64,000 nucleotides of DNA from Azospirillum brasilense (GTDB taxonomy: Bacteria; Pseudomonadota; Alphaproteobacteria; Azospirillales; Azospirillaceae), in contig NZ_VITH01000013.1 in NCBI RefSeq assembly GCF_007827815.1, positions 62,001 through 126,000 on the forward strand. Reading direction: 5' to 3'. Under the pieces are notes generated by a model. That model did not search any database. It had not been told where the DNA came from and saw only the letters and a list, made by a program, of their open reading frames with translations. This document shows positions 50,726-60,053 of the stretch, piece after piece. Each line of letters starts with the position of its first letter. Within the stretch, counting starts at the first letter, position 1. A program made the position numbers and the translations under genes.

Positions 50726-51451
50726 ATGACCAGACGATCCAGCTTCGCCGCCGGCGCCCGCGACACCCTGCCGATGGTCATCGGCGCGGCGCCCTTCGGG
50801 GTGATCTTCGGCACGCTGGTGGCCGCCGGGCCGCTGGCGGCGTGGCAGGGGCAGCTGATGTCCCTGTCGGTTTATGCGGGGTCCAGCCAGTTCATCGCGC
50901 TGGGTCTGGTGGCCGGGCACGCCGGGCTGGCGGTGATCTGGCTGACCACGCTCATCGTGAACCTGCGCCACGCCCTCTACGCCGCCACGCTGCTGCCGCA
51001 CGTCGCCCATCTGCCGGCGCGCTGGCGCTGGACGCTGGGCTTCTTCCTGACGGACGAGACCTTCGCGGTGATGGCCGGCTATTACGCGCGGCACCCGCGG
51101 GCGCCGCTCGGGCACTGGTACTTCCTGGGCTCCTGCCTGTCGATGTACGCGAACTGGCAATTCTGGACCCTGGTCGGTCTGCTGTTCGGCGCGGCCTTCC
51201 CGCAGCTCCAGTCGCTGGGGCTCGACTTCGCGATGGTCGCCACCTTCATCGCCATCGTCGTGCCGCAGCTTGCCAGCCTGCCCAACTTCGCGGCGGCGGT
51301 GGCGGCGGGGGCCGTGGCCTATCTGGGGCAGGACGTGCCCTACAAGCTGGGGCTGATGGCCGCCGTGGTGGCCGGCGTCGCCGTCGGGATGGCCCTGCAG
51401 CGCTGGCGCTCCGGCGGGCTGGAGGCCGGCCGGCAGGAGGAAGCGGCATGA
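50726..51451 (+). CDS. azlC: branched-chain amino-acid exporter large subunit AzlC
   Basis: A 241-residue membrane protein with about six helices. PMVIGAAPFGVIFGTLVAAG and YAGSSQFIALGLVA near the start are AzlC signatures, and LRHALYAATLLPHVAHL follows. With AzlD it forms an exporter for branched-chain or related amino acids and analogues. The azlD start overlaps its stop (ATGA). Confidence 0.93.
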   Translation: MTRRSSFAAGARDTLPMVIGAAPFGVIFGTLVAAGPLAAWQGQLMSLSVYAGSSQFIALGLVAGHAGLAVIWLTTLIVNLRHALYAATLLPHVAHLPARWRWTLGFFLTDETFAVMAGYYARHPRAPLGHWYFLGSCLSMYANWQFWTLVGLLFGAAFPQLQSLGLDFAMVATFIAIVVPQLASLPNFAAAVAAGAVAYLGQDVPYKLGLMAAVVAGVAVGMALQRWRSGGLEAGRQEEAA

Positions 51452-51786
51452 CCGGAACCGTCCTGACCAACACCGTCATGATCCTGGGCATGGCGGCGGT
51501 CACCGTCTTCGTCAAGGCGGCGCTGTTCGTGCTGGGCGACCGCGTGGTCTTCCCGCCGCTGCTGAAGCAGGCGCTGGGCTTCGTCCCGGTGACGGTGCTG
51601 ACCGCCATCATCGTGCCGATGATCCTGTCGCCGAACGGCGAGGGGCTGGAACTGACCTGGAGGAACCCGCAGCTGGTCGGCGCGCTGGCCGCGGTTCTCG
51701 CCTGCGTGGTGACGGGCAAGCAGCTCCTCACCATCGCCGTGGCGCTGGGCGTCTTCTTCGTCTGGCAGTTGGGCGTCCTCGCCTAG
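51448..51786 (+). CDS. azlD: AzlD-family small exporter subunit
   Basis: A 112-residue protein with about four hydrophobic helices, partner of AzlC. GDRVVFPPLLKQALGFVPVT and LTAIIVPMIL are typical of AzlD. The ATG at 51448 overlaps the azlC stop and has AGGAGG eight bases before it. Confidence 0.92.
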   Translation: MTGTVLTNTVMILGMAAVTVFVKAALFVLGDRVVFPPLLKQALGFVPVTVLTAIIVPMILSPNGEGLELTWRNPQLVGALAAVLACVVTGKQLLTIAVALGVFFVWQLGVLA

Positions 51787-51920
51787 GCGTTGGGCGTAAG
51801 GGCCGGCGCCACTTTCCTGCCACAAACAGTGCATAGCCGTTCTGCCGCGGCGCGGTGGCGCGGGTGGGGGCGCATCCTGTATGGTCGCCCGATCGAAAGG
51901 GCTACCCAACCGAGTCCGTG

Positions 51921-52382
51921 ATGACCAGACGCCTGCGCCTTGTTCCCGTCTCCCTCGCCGTGGCCTGCGCGGTGATGCTGACCGCCTGCCAGACGGGTGA
52001 GCGGACCAACCGCGCACCCGTGGTGCAGGGGACCGCCAGCGCCTCCCCGGCCGGGCTCGACACCGTCTCTGGCGAGTGGGAAACCGACAAGACCACCGCG
52101 CTGCGCTCGCAGCCGAGCAACAGCGCGCCCATCATCGCCACCTTCCCGCCCGGCCAGCCTTTGAAGGTGCTGGGCCGTGCCCGCGGCACCGACTGGGTGG
52201 CGGTTCAGGCGGTGGGATCGACCGCCTATGTGCGGATGCATCTGCTGCGCCTGCGCGGCAGCGCGCCCGTCCAGGCCGCCCGCGGCACGACGACCACCGT
52301 CGCCAAGCCGGAGGACAACGCCGGCCCCTCGATCAAGGCCGCCCCGCGCCGCAAGATCGAGGCGACGCCGATCGCGAACTGA
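51921..52382 (+). CDS. SH3-domain lipoprotein
   Basis: A 153-residue exported protein with a lipobox (LTACQTG, Cys near residue 24). A bacterial SH3 domain (about 58-108, TTALRSQPSNSAPIIATFPP to YVRMHLLRL) is followed by a Thr/Ala-rich tail ending in a basic RRKIEATP segment. SH3 lipoproteins often bind cell-wall or envelope components. The in-frame region upstream is non-conserved, so the ATG at 51921 is chosen. Confidence 0.82.
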   Translation: MTRRLRLVPVSLAVACAVMLTACQTGERTNRAPVVQGTASASPAGLDTVSGEWETDKTTALRSQPSNSAPIIATFPPGQPLKVLGRARGTDWVAVQAVGSTAYVRMHLLRLRGSAPVQAARGTTTTVAKPEDNAGPSIKAAPRRKIEATPIAN

Positions 52383-52399
52383 GGCGGGGGGTGCGGCTT

Positions 52400-52500
52400 G
52401 CCCCCACCCCGGCCCTCCCCCTCTTCGAGGGAGAGGGTGCCTTCTGCGAAGCGGCATCCGTCCCCTCCACCTCGAAGAGGGGGAGGGTTAGGGAGGGGGC
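52400..52500. repeat. REP-like GC-rich element, copy 3
   Basis: 101 bases bounded by GCCCCCACCCC and TTAGGGAGGGGGC. The inner arms CCCTCCCCCTCTTCGAG (52413-52429) and CTCGAAGAGGGGGAGGG (52471-52487) can form a long cruciform. It sits between the ends of two convergent genes and may stop transcription from both sides. Confidence 0.78.
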
Positions 52501-52533
52501 AACGTCAGCGTCCGCATGACCTGACGAAAACGC

Positions 52534-54588
52534 TCAGAACTCCTTCCAGTCGTCGTCCTCGCTGACGTTGCGCTTGAGCGCGGCGCCCGAATGGGCCGCT
52601 GCGCGGGTCGGGCGGGACGCCGAAGCGGCCGGACGCGCCACCGGCGCGACGTGCCGCGGGCTCGAAGCGGTGGTCGCAACCGCGACCGGCACGGCCCGCG
52701 GGTCCAGCTTGAAGAAGCCGATCAGCCCCTTCAGGTCGTTGGCCTGACCGGCCATCGCCTGCGCCGCCGCGGTGGTTTCCTCGACGAGCGCGGCGTTTTT
52801 CTGGGTCATCTCGTCCATTTGCGAGACGGTGGCGTTGATCTCGTCGAGCGCCGCCGCCTGCTCCGACGAGGCCGAGGCCATCTCGGCGATCAGCCCGGCG
52901 ACCTGCTGGACGCCCGAGACGATGCCCTCCAGCGCGTCGCCGGCCTTCTTGACCAGCTCCACCCCGTCCTTGACCTGGGCGTCGCTGTCGAGGATCAGCC
53001 CCTTGATCTCCTTGGACGCCTGGGCGGAGCGCTGGGCGAGGTTGCGCACCTCCTGGGCCACCACGGCGAAGCCGCGCCCGGCGTCGCCGGCCCGCGCCGC
53101 CTCCACCGCCGCGTTCAGCGCCAGCAGGTTGGTCTGGAAGGCGATCTCGTCGATCACCCCGATGATGTCGGTGATCTTGCGGCTCGACGCCTCGATGCGC
53201 TTCATCGCATCGATGGCCGAGCCCGCCACCGTGCCGCCGGACTCCGCGGCGGTGCGGGCGTCGGCGGCCATGCCGTTGGCGCGCTGGGCGTTGTCGGCGT
53301 TGGAGCGCACGGTCGCCCCCAGCTCCTCCATGCTCGCCGCCGTCTCCTCCAGCGAGGAGGCCTGCTGCTCCGTCCGCTCCGCGAGGTCGGAGGAGCCGAT
53401 GGAGACCTCGCCTGCCGCCGAGGCGATGGTGTCCGCCGCCTGGGTGATCTGGCCGACAATCTCCGACAGCTTGGCGGAGGTGGCGTTGACGTCGGTCTTC
53501 AGCGTCTGGAAGGCCCCCTCGTAGTCGCGCTCGACCCGCTTGTTGAGGTCGCCCTGGGCGAGCGCGCTGAGCACCGCGCCGAGATCGGCGATGACCGCCT
53601 CCACCGTGTCGGTCAGACGGTTGATGCCCGCCGACATGGTCCGGTAGAAGCCGTCCTTGCCGGAAAGGTCGAGGCGGCGCGACAGGTCGCCCTTCGACAC
53701 CCCGTCGATCAGCGCGGCGATCTCCTCGCCGATGGCCGTTTCGCGGGCGCGCTGCGCCTCGTCGGCGCGGCGTTCGGCCTCCAGGCGGGCGCGCTCCGCC
53801 TCGTCCATCGCCTTCTTCTGGATGGCGTTGTCCTTGAACACCTGAACCGCCTGGGCCATCTGCCCGATCTCGTCGCCGCGGTCGAGGCCGGGAACGGCGA
53901 CGTCCAGCTTGTCGGCGGCAAGGTCGTGCATGGTCGCGCTCATCGCCCGCACCGCGCCCATCTGGCGGCGGACCAGGAAGAAGCTGACCAGACCGAAGGC
54001 CAGCGTGACCAGCGGCGCCACCACCAGGATGGCGCGCTCCACCTCGTCCACAACCCTCATCACGTCGGCCCGCTTCAGCCCGACGAACAGAACGCCGACC
54101 ACCGAGCCGGAGGCGTCGAGCAGCGGGTCGTAGGAGGTGAAGTAGCGCTCGCCCAGGATGTCGGCCTCGCCGCGGTAGGGCTTGCGCTGCGTGATGACGC
54201 TGTCGAAGACCGGCCCGGCGCCCAGCTTGGTGCCGTTGGCCCGGCTGCCGTCGGGGTTCTGCACGGTGGTGGCGACGCGGGTGTCGCCGCGGAACACCGT
54301 GGCCGCACCGCCGGTCAGCTCGCGGATCTGGTCGACCATGCGGGTGTCGCCGTCAACCCGCACCGACCCGACGTAGAGCGCGCCGTCGCGGATGCTGTAG
54401 TCGGCGCCGTTCTGCTTCAGCAGCATGTGGGCCAGCGCCATGCTGCGCTCCCGCTGCTCCTGCGCGGAGGCGGCGCTGCGGTCGCTCAGCACATGGCTGG
54501 AGGCCAGAGTCAGCACGATGGCCAGGATGAACAGCCCCAGCACATTCAGAAGGGACAGTTTGGCGGTCAGGGAGAGGTTTTTCAGCAC
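52534..54588 (-). CDS. methyl-accepting chemotaxis protein with Cache-type sensor
   Basis: A 684-residue chemoreceptor. The first helix (about 10-30) precedes a periplasmic single-Cache-like domain (about 40-180, with [20 protein letters not shown]). A second helix (about 185-207), HAMP segments and a long signalling domain follow, with its conserved tip [20 protein letters not shown]. The C-terminus ends EDDDWKEF, the acidic x-W-x-x-F tether that binds CheR/CheB. The ligand is unknown. It is divergent from the Atm1-like exporter gene. Confidence 0.94.
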   Translation of the reverse strand: MLKNLSLTAKLSLLNVLGLFILAIVLTLASSHVLSDRSAASAQEQRERSMALAHMLLKQNGADYSIRDGALYVGSVRVDGDTRMVDQIRELTGGAATVFRGDTRVATTVQNPDGSRANGTKLGAGPVFDSVITQRKPYRGEADILGERYFTSYDPLLDASGSVVGVLFVGLKRADVMRVVDEVERAILVVAPLVTLAFGLVSFFLVRRQMGAVRAMSATMHDLAADKLDVAVPGLDRGDEIGQMAQAVQVFKDNAIQKKAMDEAERARLEAERRADEAQRARETAIGEEIAALIDGVSKGDLSRRLDLSGKDGFYRTMSAGINRLTDTVEAVIADLGAVLSALAQGDLNKRVERDYEGAFQTLKTDVNATSAKLSEIVGQITQAADTIASAAGEVSIGSSDLAERTEQQASSLEETAASMEELGATVRSNADNAQRANGMAADARTAAESGGTVAGSAIDAMKRIEASSRKITDIIGVIDEIAFQTNLLALNAAVEAARAGDAGRGFAVVAQEVRNLAQRSAQASKEIKGLILDSDAQVKDGVELVKKAGDALEGIVSGVQQVAGLIAEMASASSEQAAALDEINATVSQMDEMTQKNAALVEETTAAAQAMAGQANDLKGLIGFFKLDPRAVPVAVATTASSPRHVAPVARPAASASRPTRAAAHSGAALKRNVSEDDDWKEF

Positions 54589-54832
54589 GTTCGGCCCTAT
54601 GCGGCAATCGCTCCGCAGCCCTCGCCGACGGAGATAGGCTTTTAGTCTAATACGGTTTTATCCATTCGTCCGCGTGCAATTTTTCGGAGTCGGTCTCCCG
54701 TCCGTTCCACCGGGGAGACCCGATCGACCGCCATGCAGCGGGCGCACGGCGCGTCTTCCTTGGTTGGCGGCGCATGTGGCCCTAGGTTAGGGCAGCCGCT
54801 TTTGGCAACCGACCCTTTTCCCGGACTCCCCC

Positions 54833-56692
54833 ATGCGCCGCCGCACCAGCAACCCCAGCCCGGCCCCGTCCTATGCGGAGGCCGCGTCCAGCACCGGCGA
54901 CATGGCGGCGCTGCGCTCGCTCGTCCCCTATCTGTGGCCGCAGGATTCCTTCGAGACGAAGCTGCGCGTCGTCGTGGCGCTGGTCCTGCTGGTCGGCGCC
55001 AAGGTGGCGAACGTCTGGGTTCCGCTCTTCTACAAGCGGGCGGTCGACGCCCTGTCGCCGGGCGACGCCGGGGCGCTGGTGACGATCCCGCTGGGGCTGA
55101 TCGTCGCCTACGGGCTGGCACGCGTGATGTCGCTGGTCTTCGCGGAACTGCGCGACGCGGTGTTCGCCAACGTCGCCCAGCGCACGATCCGCAAGGTCGC
55201 CCTGTCGGTCTTCCAGCATCTGCACGCCCTGTCGCTGCGCTTCCATCTGGAGCGGCAGACCGGCGGCCTGACCCGCTCGCTGGAGCGCGGCACCCGCGCC
55301 ATCGAGACGCTGCTGCGTTACGCCCTGTTCTCCATCGTGCCGACGCTGGTCGAGATCACGCTGGTCTGCGTGATCCTGTGGCGGATGTTCGACGGCTGGT
55401 TCGCGCTGGCGACCTTCGCCACGGTGGGAAGCTACATCGCCTACACCTTCTTCGTGTCGGAATGGCGCATCCAGTTCCGCCGCGCCATGAACGAGACCGA
55501 CAACAAGGCCAACACCAAGGCGGTGGACAGCCTGCTGAACTACGAGACCGTCAAGTATTTCGGCAACGAGGGGCACGAGGCCCGGCGCTACGACCAAGCG
55601 CTGGCCTCCTACGAGCAGGCGGCGGTCAAGAGCCAGCGCAGCCTGTCGCTGCTGAACATCGGCCAGTCGGCGATCATCTCGCTGGGGCTGGCGGTTGTCA
55701 TGGGCATGGCGGCGCGCGGCATCGTCAACGGCACGATGACGCTGGGCGACTTCGTTCTGGTGAACACCTACCTGCTCCAGCTCTACCAGCCGCTGAACTT
55801 CTTCGGGGTGGTGTACCGCGAGATCAAGCAGGCGCTGATCGACGTGGAATCGATGGTGACGCTGCTGTCGGTGGACCGCGAGGTGGCCGACCGGCCGGGC
55901 GCACCGGCGCTGGACATCACGGGGGGCGAGCTGCGCTTCGACGGGGTGGAGTTCGGCTACGACCCGCGGCGCCCGATCCTCAAGGGGGTGAGCTTCACCG
56001 TGCCCGCCGGGCGGACGGTGGCCATCGTCGGGCCGTCCGGGGCGGGCAAATCGACCATCGGACGGCTGCTGTTCCGCTTCTACGACGTGTCGGGCGGCGG
56101 CATCCTGATCGACGGGCAGGACATCCGGGAGGTGACCCAGCAATCGCTGCGCGGCGCCATCGGCATCGTCCCGCAGGACACGGTGCTGTTCAACGACACG
56201 GTCTATTACAACATCGCCTACGGCCGCCCCGGCGCCAGCCCGGCGGAGGTCGAGCAGGCGGCCCGGCTGGCCCACATCCACAACTTCATCATGGCGCTCC
56301 CCGACGGCTACGAGACCACGGTGGGGGAGCGCGGGCTGAAGCTGTCCGGCGGCGAGAAGCAGCGCGTCGCCATCGCCCGCACCATCCTGAAGAACCCGGC
56401 GATCCTGCTGTTCGACGAGGCGACTTCGGCGCTCGACACCCACACCGAGCGGGAGATCCAGGCGAACCTGCGCGAGGTCAGCCGCGGCCGCACCACGCTC
56501 GTGATCGCGCACCGCCTGTCCACCGTGATCGACGCCGACGAGATCCTGGTGATGGAGGCCGGGCGTGTGATCGAACGGGGACGCCACATGGAACTGCTGT
56601 CGCGCGGCGGCGCCTATGCCGCATTGTGGGCGCGGCAGCAGGAATCCTCCCAGGGGCCGGAACCGGTTCCGGAAGTCCTCGCCCCCACTTAA
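54833..56692 (+). CDS. Atm1/HMT1-like ABC exporter (half transporter)
   Basis: A 619-residue fused membrane-ATPase half transporter. Six helices (about 45-325) are followed by an ATPase domain with Walker A GPSGAGKST, signature LSGGEKQRVAIART, and Walker B ILLFDEATSALD. In the membrane domain, TGGLTRSLERGTRAIETLL and DSLLNYETVKYFGNE are signatures of the Atm1 group, which export glutathione-linked sulfur species or metals. A haem oxygenase gene follows after 26 bases. Confidence 0.93.
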   Translation: MRRRTSNPSPAPSYAEAASSTGDMAALRSLVPYLWPQDSFETKLRVVVALVLLVGAKVANVWVPLFYKRAVDALSPGDAGALVTIPLGLIVAYGLARVMSLVFAELRDAVFANVAQRTIRKVALSVFQHLHALSLRFHLERQTGGLTRSLERGTRAIETLLRYALFSIVPTLVEITLVCVILWRMFDGWFALATFATVGSYIAYTFFVSEWRIQFRRAMNETDNKANTKAVDSLLNYETVKYFGNEGHEARRYDQALASYEQAAVKSQRSLSLLNIGQSAIISLGLAVVMGMAARGIVNGTMTLGDFVLVNTYLLQLYQPLNFFGVVYREIKQALIDVESMVTLLSVDREVADRPGAPALDITGGELRFDGVEFGYDPRRPILKGVSFTVPAGRTVAIVGPSGAGKSTIGRLLFRFYDVSGGGILIDGQDIREVTQQSLRGAIGIVPQDTVLFNDTVYYNIAYGRPGASPAEVEQAARLAHIHNFIMALPDGYETTVGERGLKLSGGEKQRVAIARTILKNPAILLFDEATSALDTHTEREIQANLREVSRGRTTLVIAHRLSTVIDADEILVMEAGRVIERGRHMELLSRGGAYAALWARQQESSQGPEPVPEVLAPT

Positions 56693-56718
56693 CCTCATCA
56701 TCACGACGGAGCATCCCT

Positions 56719-57276
56719 TTGGGACCGGTACGGCAGGCGCTGCGCGAGGCGACCCGCGACATTCATGAACGGCTGGACCGCGCGGCGGTCCTGCGCCCGC
56801 TGACCAGCCCGACGATCACCGTGGAGGAGTATCGCAACGCCCTGATCGCCCTGCACGGCTTCAACGCCCCCATTGAGAGGGCGTTGGGCGAGGGGGCCGA
56901 GCGGCTGGACCTGCTGCGCGCCGATCTCGCCGATCTGGGGGTGGATGCGGACTCATTACCGGTGGCCGCGGCGTTGCCGGCGCTGGACGGCCTGCCGGCG
57001 CGGCTGGCGGCGCGCTACGTGCTCGACGGCTCCGCCCATGGTGGGCGGGCGATGCTGCCCAACGTCTCCCGCGCGCTGGGCTTCGACGCCACGCGCGGGG
57101 CGCGCTTCCTGGCCTCGGCCGGGATCGACATGGCCGGCCGGTGGAAGGCGCTGCTCGCCCGGCTGGAGAGCGATCTGGAGACGCCCGAATCGGCGCAGGC
57201 CGCCTGCGCCACGGCGGTCGCCCTGTTCGCCGCGCTGGAGGTCTGGCTGGACGGGCTGGCCGCGAAGGCGGCGTGA
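56719..57276 (+). CDS. biliverdin-producing haem oxygenase
   Basis: A 185-residue all-helical haem oxygenase. His16 in ATRDIHERLD is the proximal haem ligand, and GRAMLPNVSRALGF near residue 104 stands for the distal helix. The start is TTG at 56719 with GGAG seven bases before it; no ATG fits. It opens haem to biliverdin, CO and iron, for iron recovery or to supply a phytochrome chromophore. No phytochrome gene lies next to it. It lies 26 bases after the Atm1-like gene and could share its mRNA. Confidence 0.82.
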   Translation: MGPVRQALREATRDIHERLDRAAVLRPLTSPTITVEEYRNALIALHGFNAPIERALGEGAERLDLLRADLADLGVDADSLPVAAALPALDGLPARLAARYVLDGSAHGGRAMLPNVSRALGFDATRGARFLASAGIDMAGRWKALLARLESDLETPESAQAACATAVALFAALEVWLDGLAAKAA

Positions 57277-57356
57277 CGCTCATCGAAGCCGACCGATCGA
57301 CGCAGCGGATCGAAGAGGGGCTTCACCGCGCCCGCCGCGCCCGCTAGGGTCCTGCC

Positions 57357-58361
57357 ATGACGACCGCTCCCGCCCCCGCCCTCACCACCCCCGCCGCGCT
57401 CGCCGACGCGGTGCTGCGGGGTGACCGCCGCGCGCTCGCCCGCGCCATCACGCTGATCGAATCGACCCGGCGCGACCACCGCGCCCAGGCCGACGCCCTG
57501 CTGGAGACTCTCCTTCCCCACACCGGCAACTCGGTGCGGGTGGGCATCTCCGGCGTGCCGGGGGTGGGCAAGTCGACCTTCATCGAGGCGTTCGGGCAGC
57601 ACGTCATCGCGGGGGGGCACAAGGTGGCGGTTCTGGCCATCGACCCGTCGTCGCAGCGCACCGGCGGCTCCATCCTGGGCGACAAGACCCGCATGGTGGA
57701 CCTGTCGCGCGAACCGAACGCTTTCATCCGCCCGTCGCCCGCCGGCGCCACGCTGGGCGGTGTGGCCCGCCGCACGCGCGAGGCCATGCTGGTCTGCGAG
57801 GCGGCGGGCTTCGACGTGATCGTCGTTGAGACGGTGGGGGTCGGCCAGTCGGAGACGGCGGTGGCCGACATGGTCGACCTGTTCATGCTGCTGCTGCTGC
57901 CCGCCGGGGGCGACGAGCTTCAGGGCATCAAGAAGGGCATCGTCGAGCTGGCCGACCTCGTGGTCGTCAACAAGGCGGACGGCGACCTCGCCAACACGGC
58001 GCGGCATACCGTCGCGGACTACCGCCACGCCCTGACCCTGCTGCGCCACGGCGACTGGCGCGTGCCGGTGCTGAGCTGCTCGGCCATCACGAAAGCCGGC
58101 ATCGACTCGGTGTGGGAGACCATCGGGGAGCACAAGGCGATCACCGAGGCGTCCGGCGTCCGCGCCACGCGCCGCGCCGAGCAGGCCCGCGCCTGGCTGT
58201 GGAGCGAGATCCGCGAGACGCTGGTCGACGCCTTCAAGGGGCATCCGGCCGTGCGCGCCGATCTGTCGGCGCTGGAATCCCGCGTCACCGGCGGCGCCAT
58301 CACCCCCACCGCCGCTGCACGCGTTCTGCTTGAAAAGTTCCTCGGACGCGCGGTGGAGTAG
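57357..58361 (+). CDS. meaB: methylmalonyl-CoA mutase-associated GTPase MeaB
   Basis: A 334-residue G3E GTPase that protects and loads adenosylcobalamin-dependent methylmalonyl-CoA mutase. Walker [10 protein letters not shown] is at residues 66-74, [19 protein letters not shown] near residue 100 is the MeaB signature, and NKADGD gives guanine specificity. The mutase is not in the window. It follows the haem oxygenase gene after 80 bases. Confidence 0.94.
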   Translation: MTTAPAPALTTPAALADAVLRGDRRALARAITLIESTRRDHRAQADALLETLLPHTGNSVRVGISGVPGVGKSTFIEAFGQHVIAGGHKVAVLAIDPSSQRTGGSILGDKTRMVDLSREPNAFIRPSPAGATLGGVARRTREAMLVCEAAGFDVIVVETVGVGQSETAVADMVDLFMLLLLPAGGDELQGIKKGIVELADLVVVNKADGDLANTARHTVADYRHALTLLRHGDWRVPVLSCSAITKAGIDSVWETIGEHKAITEASGVRATRRAEQARAWLWSEIRETLVDAFKGHPAVRADLSALESRVTGGAITPTAAARVLLEKFLGRAVE

Positions 58362-58376
58362 GTCCTTTCGGGTATG

Positions 58377-58387
58377 CTGCACCGCAA
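58377..58387. promoter_or_regulatory. possible PhaR operator before the phasin gene
   Basis: CTGCACCGCAA matches a TGC-N3-GCA inverted repeat, similar to PhaR sites reported upstream of phasin genes in other alphaproteobacteria. It lies in the 195-base interval between meaB and the phasin gene, 170 bases before its start. The match is short. Confidence 0.35.
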
Positions 58388-58556
58388 CATTTCCGTTGCG
58401 CCGCGATTCTCCCGTGCATAAGGTGGCGTGGGCGGAAAAGGAGCGCCACCGTGGCGCTTGGGCGAGAGGTTTGCCCGCAGTCTCCTGGGGTATGAGCCGG
58501 AGTTGACTTGTCCGACACCGCCTCCGCGTCGAGTCGCCAACGGGAGACCTTAGGAC

Positions 58557-59390
58557 ATGGCCGCCAACTTTCTCGATCTGTTTGAACGCTTCAATCCCCT
58601 GACCAATGGGCCTCTCGCCCTGTCGCCGCTGGGCAAGGTGAACGCCGGGACCTACGCGGCCCGCACGACCCGCGTCGCCGGCGTGATGCAGGATGGCTGC
58701 CGCCGCCTGCTCGACGGCGTCACCGCCGGCATCGGCGAGACGACCCAGCTCGCCGGCGAATTCGCCAAGGTGCGCAGCCCGGCCGACCTCGTCGCCGTGC
58801 AGCGCGAATGGGCGACCGTCGCCCAGGCCCGCGTCGTCAACCAGGTGCAGACCGTCCTCGACGTCTCCTCGAAGATCGCCGCCGAACTGGGCGTCAGCCC
58901 GGTGGCCCTGACTCCGGCCGCCCCGGCTCCGAAGGCTGCTCCGGTGGCCGCCCCGGTCGCGGCGCCGGTTCCCGCTCCGAAGGCGGAGGCTCCGAAGGTC
59001 GAAGCGCCCAAGGCTGAGGAGAAGAAGGCCGAGGTGAAAGCCGAGGCGGCTCCCGCCCCGGCGCCGAAGAAGGCTCCGGCGGCCCGCAAGGCTCCGGTCA
59101 AGGCCGCCGCTCCCAAGGCGGAGACCCCGAAGGCCGAGGCGCCCGCTCCGAAGGCGGAGCCGGTGAAGGCCGAAACGCCGAAGGTCGAGGCGGCTCCCGC
59201 CCCGGCGCCCAAGGCGGAAGCCCCGAAGCCCGACGTGAAGGCCGCCCCGAAGGTCGAGGAAAAGAAGGCGGACGTGAAGGCTGAGGCGCCCAAGGCCGAA
59301 GCCGCCAAGGCCGACGCGCCGAAGCCGGAAGAGGCCAAGGCCGCCCCGAAGGCTGAGGAGAAGAAGGCCGCCGCTCCCGCCGCCGAGTGA
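58557..59390 (+). CDS. phasin family protein with long K/A/P/E-rich tail
   Basis: A 277-residue protein. The phasin_2 domain (about 1-115) is helical and amphipathic, with a typical NAGTYAARTTRVAGVMQDGC and LVAVQREWATVAQARVVNQV. It coats PHB granules. The remaining 160 residues consist of irregular repeats such as KAEAPK and APKVE, similar to histone H1 tails or PhaM/PhaF proteins that bind DNA and help share granules at cell division. GGGAG precedes the start. A possible PhaR site lies upstream. Confidence 0.88.
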   Translation: MAANFLDLFERFNPLTNGPLALSPLGKVNAGTYAARTTRVAGVMQDGCRRLLDGVTAGIGETTQLAGEFAKVRSPADLVAVQREWATVAQARVVNQVQTVLDVSSKIAAELGVSPVALTPAAPAPKAAPVAAPVAAPVPAPKAEAPKVEAPKAEEKKAEVKAEAAPAPAPKKAPAARKAPVKAAAPKAETPKAEAPAPKAEPVKAETPKVEAAPAPAPKAEAPKPDVKAAPKVEEKKADVKAEAPKAEAAKADAPKPEEAKAAPKAEEKKAAAPAAE

Positions 59391-59457
59391 TTCCACCGGA
59401 TCGCGGTCCCCGCCGGCCCGGGGACCGTCGATCGGCGCGCGCCCGTCTCTTCCTTCC

Positions 59458-59487
59458 TTGACGGGCGCGCGCTTGTTCGACTATAAC
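59458..59487 (+). promoter_or_regulatory. sigma70-type promoter of rpmB
   Basis: TTGACG (59458-59463) and TATAAC (59482-59487) are spaced by 18 bases, 68 bases before the rpmB start. The match to consensus is good, as expected for a ribosomal protein gene. Confidence 0.75.
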
Positions 59488-59554
59488 GCCGCCTCCTTCG
59501 GGCGGTATGCTGCCCGGGACCGGGTTTCATTTGCTAAAATAAAGGATCACTCCG

Positions 59555-59857
59555 ATGGCACGTCGGTGCTCCGTGACCGGCAAGGGCACGCAGTTTGGCA
59601 ACAACGTCAGCCACGCCAACAACAAGACCCGCCGCCGTTTCCAGCCGAACCTGCAGGAAACCGCGCTGCTGAGCGACGCTCTGGGTCAGATGGTGCGCCT
59701 GCGTATCTCCACCAACGCGATCCGTTCGATCGAGCACAAGGGCGGCCTCGACGCCTTCCTGCTCGACGCGAAGGACGACGTCCTCAGCCTGGAAGCGCGC
59801 CGCCTGAAGCGCCGCATCGCCAAGGCCCAGGACAAGCAGCAGGCCGTCGCGGCCTGA
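59555..59857 (+). CDS. rpmB: 50S ribosomal protein L28
   Basis: A 100-residue basic ribosomal protein. [20 protein letters not shown] is followed by [11 protein letters not shown] and [20 protein letters not shown], all L28 signatures. AAAGGA precedes the ATG. It is monocistronic with its own promoter, as is usual in alphaproteobacteria. Confidence 0.98.
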   Translation: MARRCSVTGKGTQFGNNVSHANNKTRRRFQPNLQETALLSDALGQMVRLRISTNAIRSIEHKGGLDAFLLDAKDDVLSLEARRLKRRIAKAQDKQQAVAA

Positions 59858-59864
59858 GGCTGAC

Positions 59865-59894
59865 CGCCTGGAGGCGCCGGAGCGCATCCAGGCG
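59865..59894 (+). other. stem-loop downstream of rpmB
   Basis: CGCCTGGA (59865-59872) pairs with TCCAGGCG (59887-59894) around a 14-base loop. It starts 8 bases after the rpmB stop codon. Two further short stems follow in the 59858-60053 interval (CCGCGGA/TCCGCGG and CTCTC/GAGAG). No T-tract follows, so a 3'-end stability element is as likely as a terminator. The interval holds no gene. Confidence 0.4.
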
Positions 59895-60053
59895 ATTCTG
59901 GTGATGTCACCGCGGAACGGCAAACTCCGCGGCCGGGTGCTGAGCCCCACACCAGGACGACTCCGACTCTCGGTTGCACCGAACCCCGGTTGAGAGTGCC
60001 GCGCGCATCGCCGAAAGGCTTTGCGCGCGTTTTGTCGTGTCCGGACAGCGAGT

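Noticed and set aside
54782-56704. A 640-codon minus-strand frame opposite the Atm1-like exporter
   Set aside because: It covers a gene with intact ABC motifs, and its own product has only compositional bias and no family signature.
58442-58458. AGCGCCAC/GTGGCGCT palindrome before the phasin gene as a terminator of meaB
   Set aside because: The loop would be too small unless pairs open, and no T-tract follows; it is left as an unexplained palindrome.
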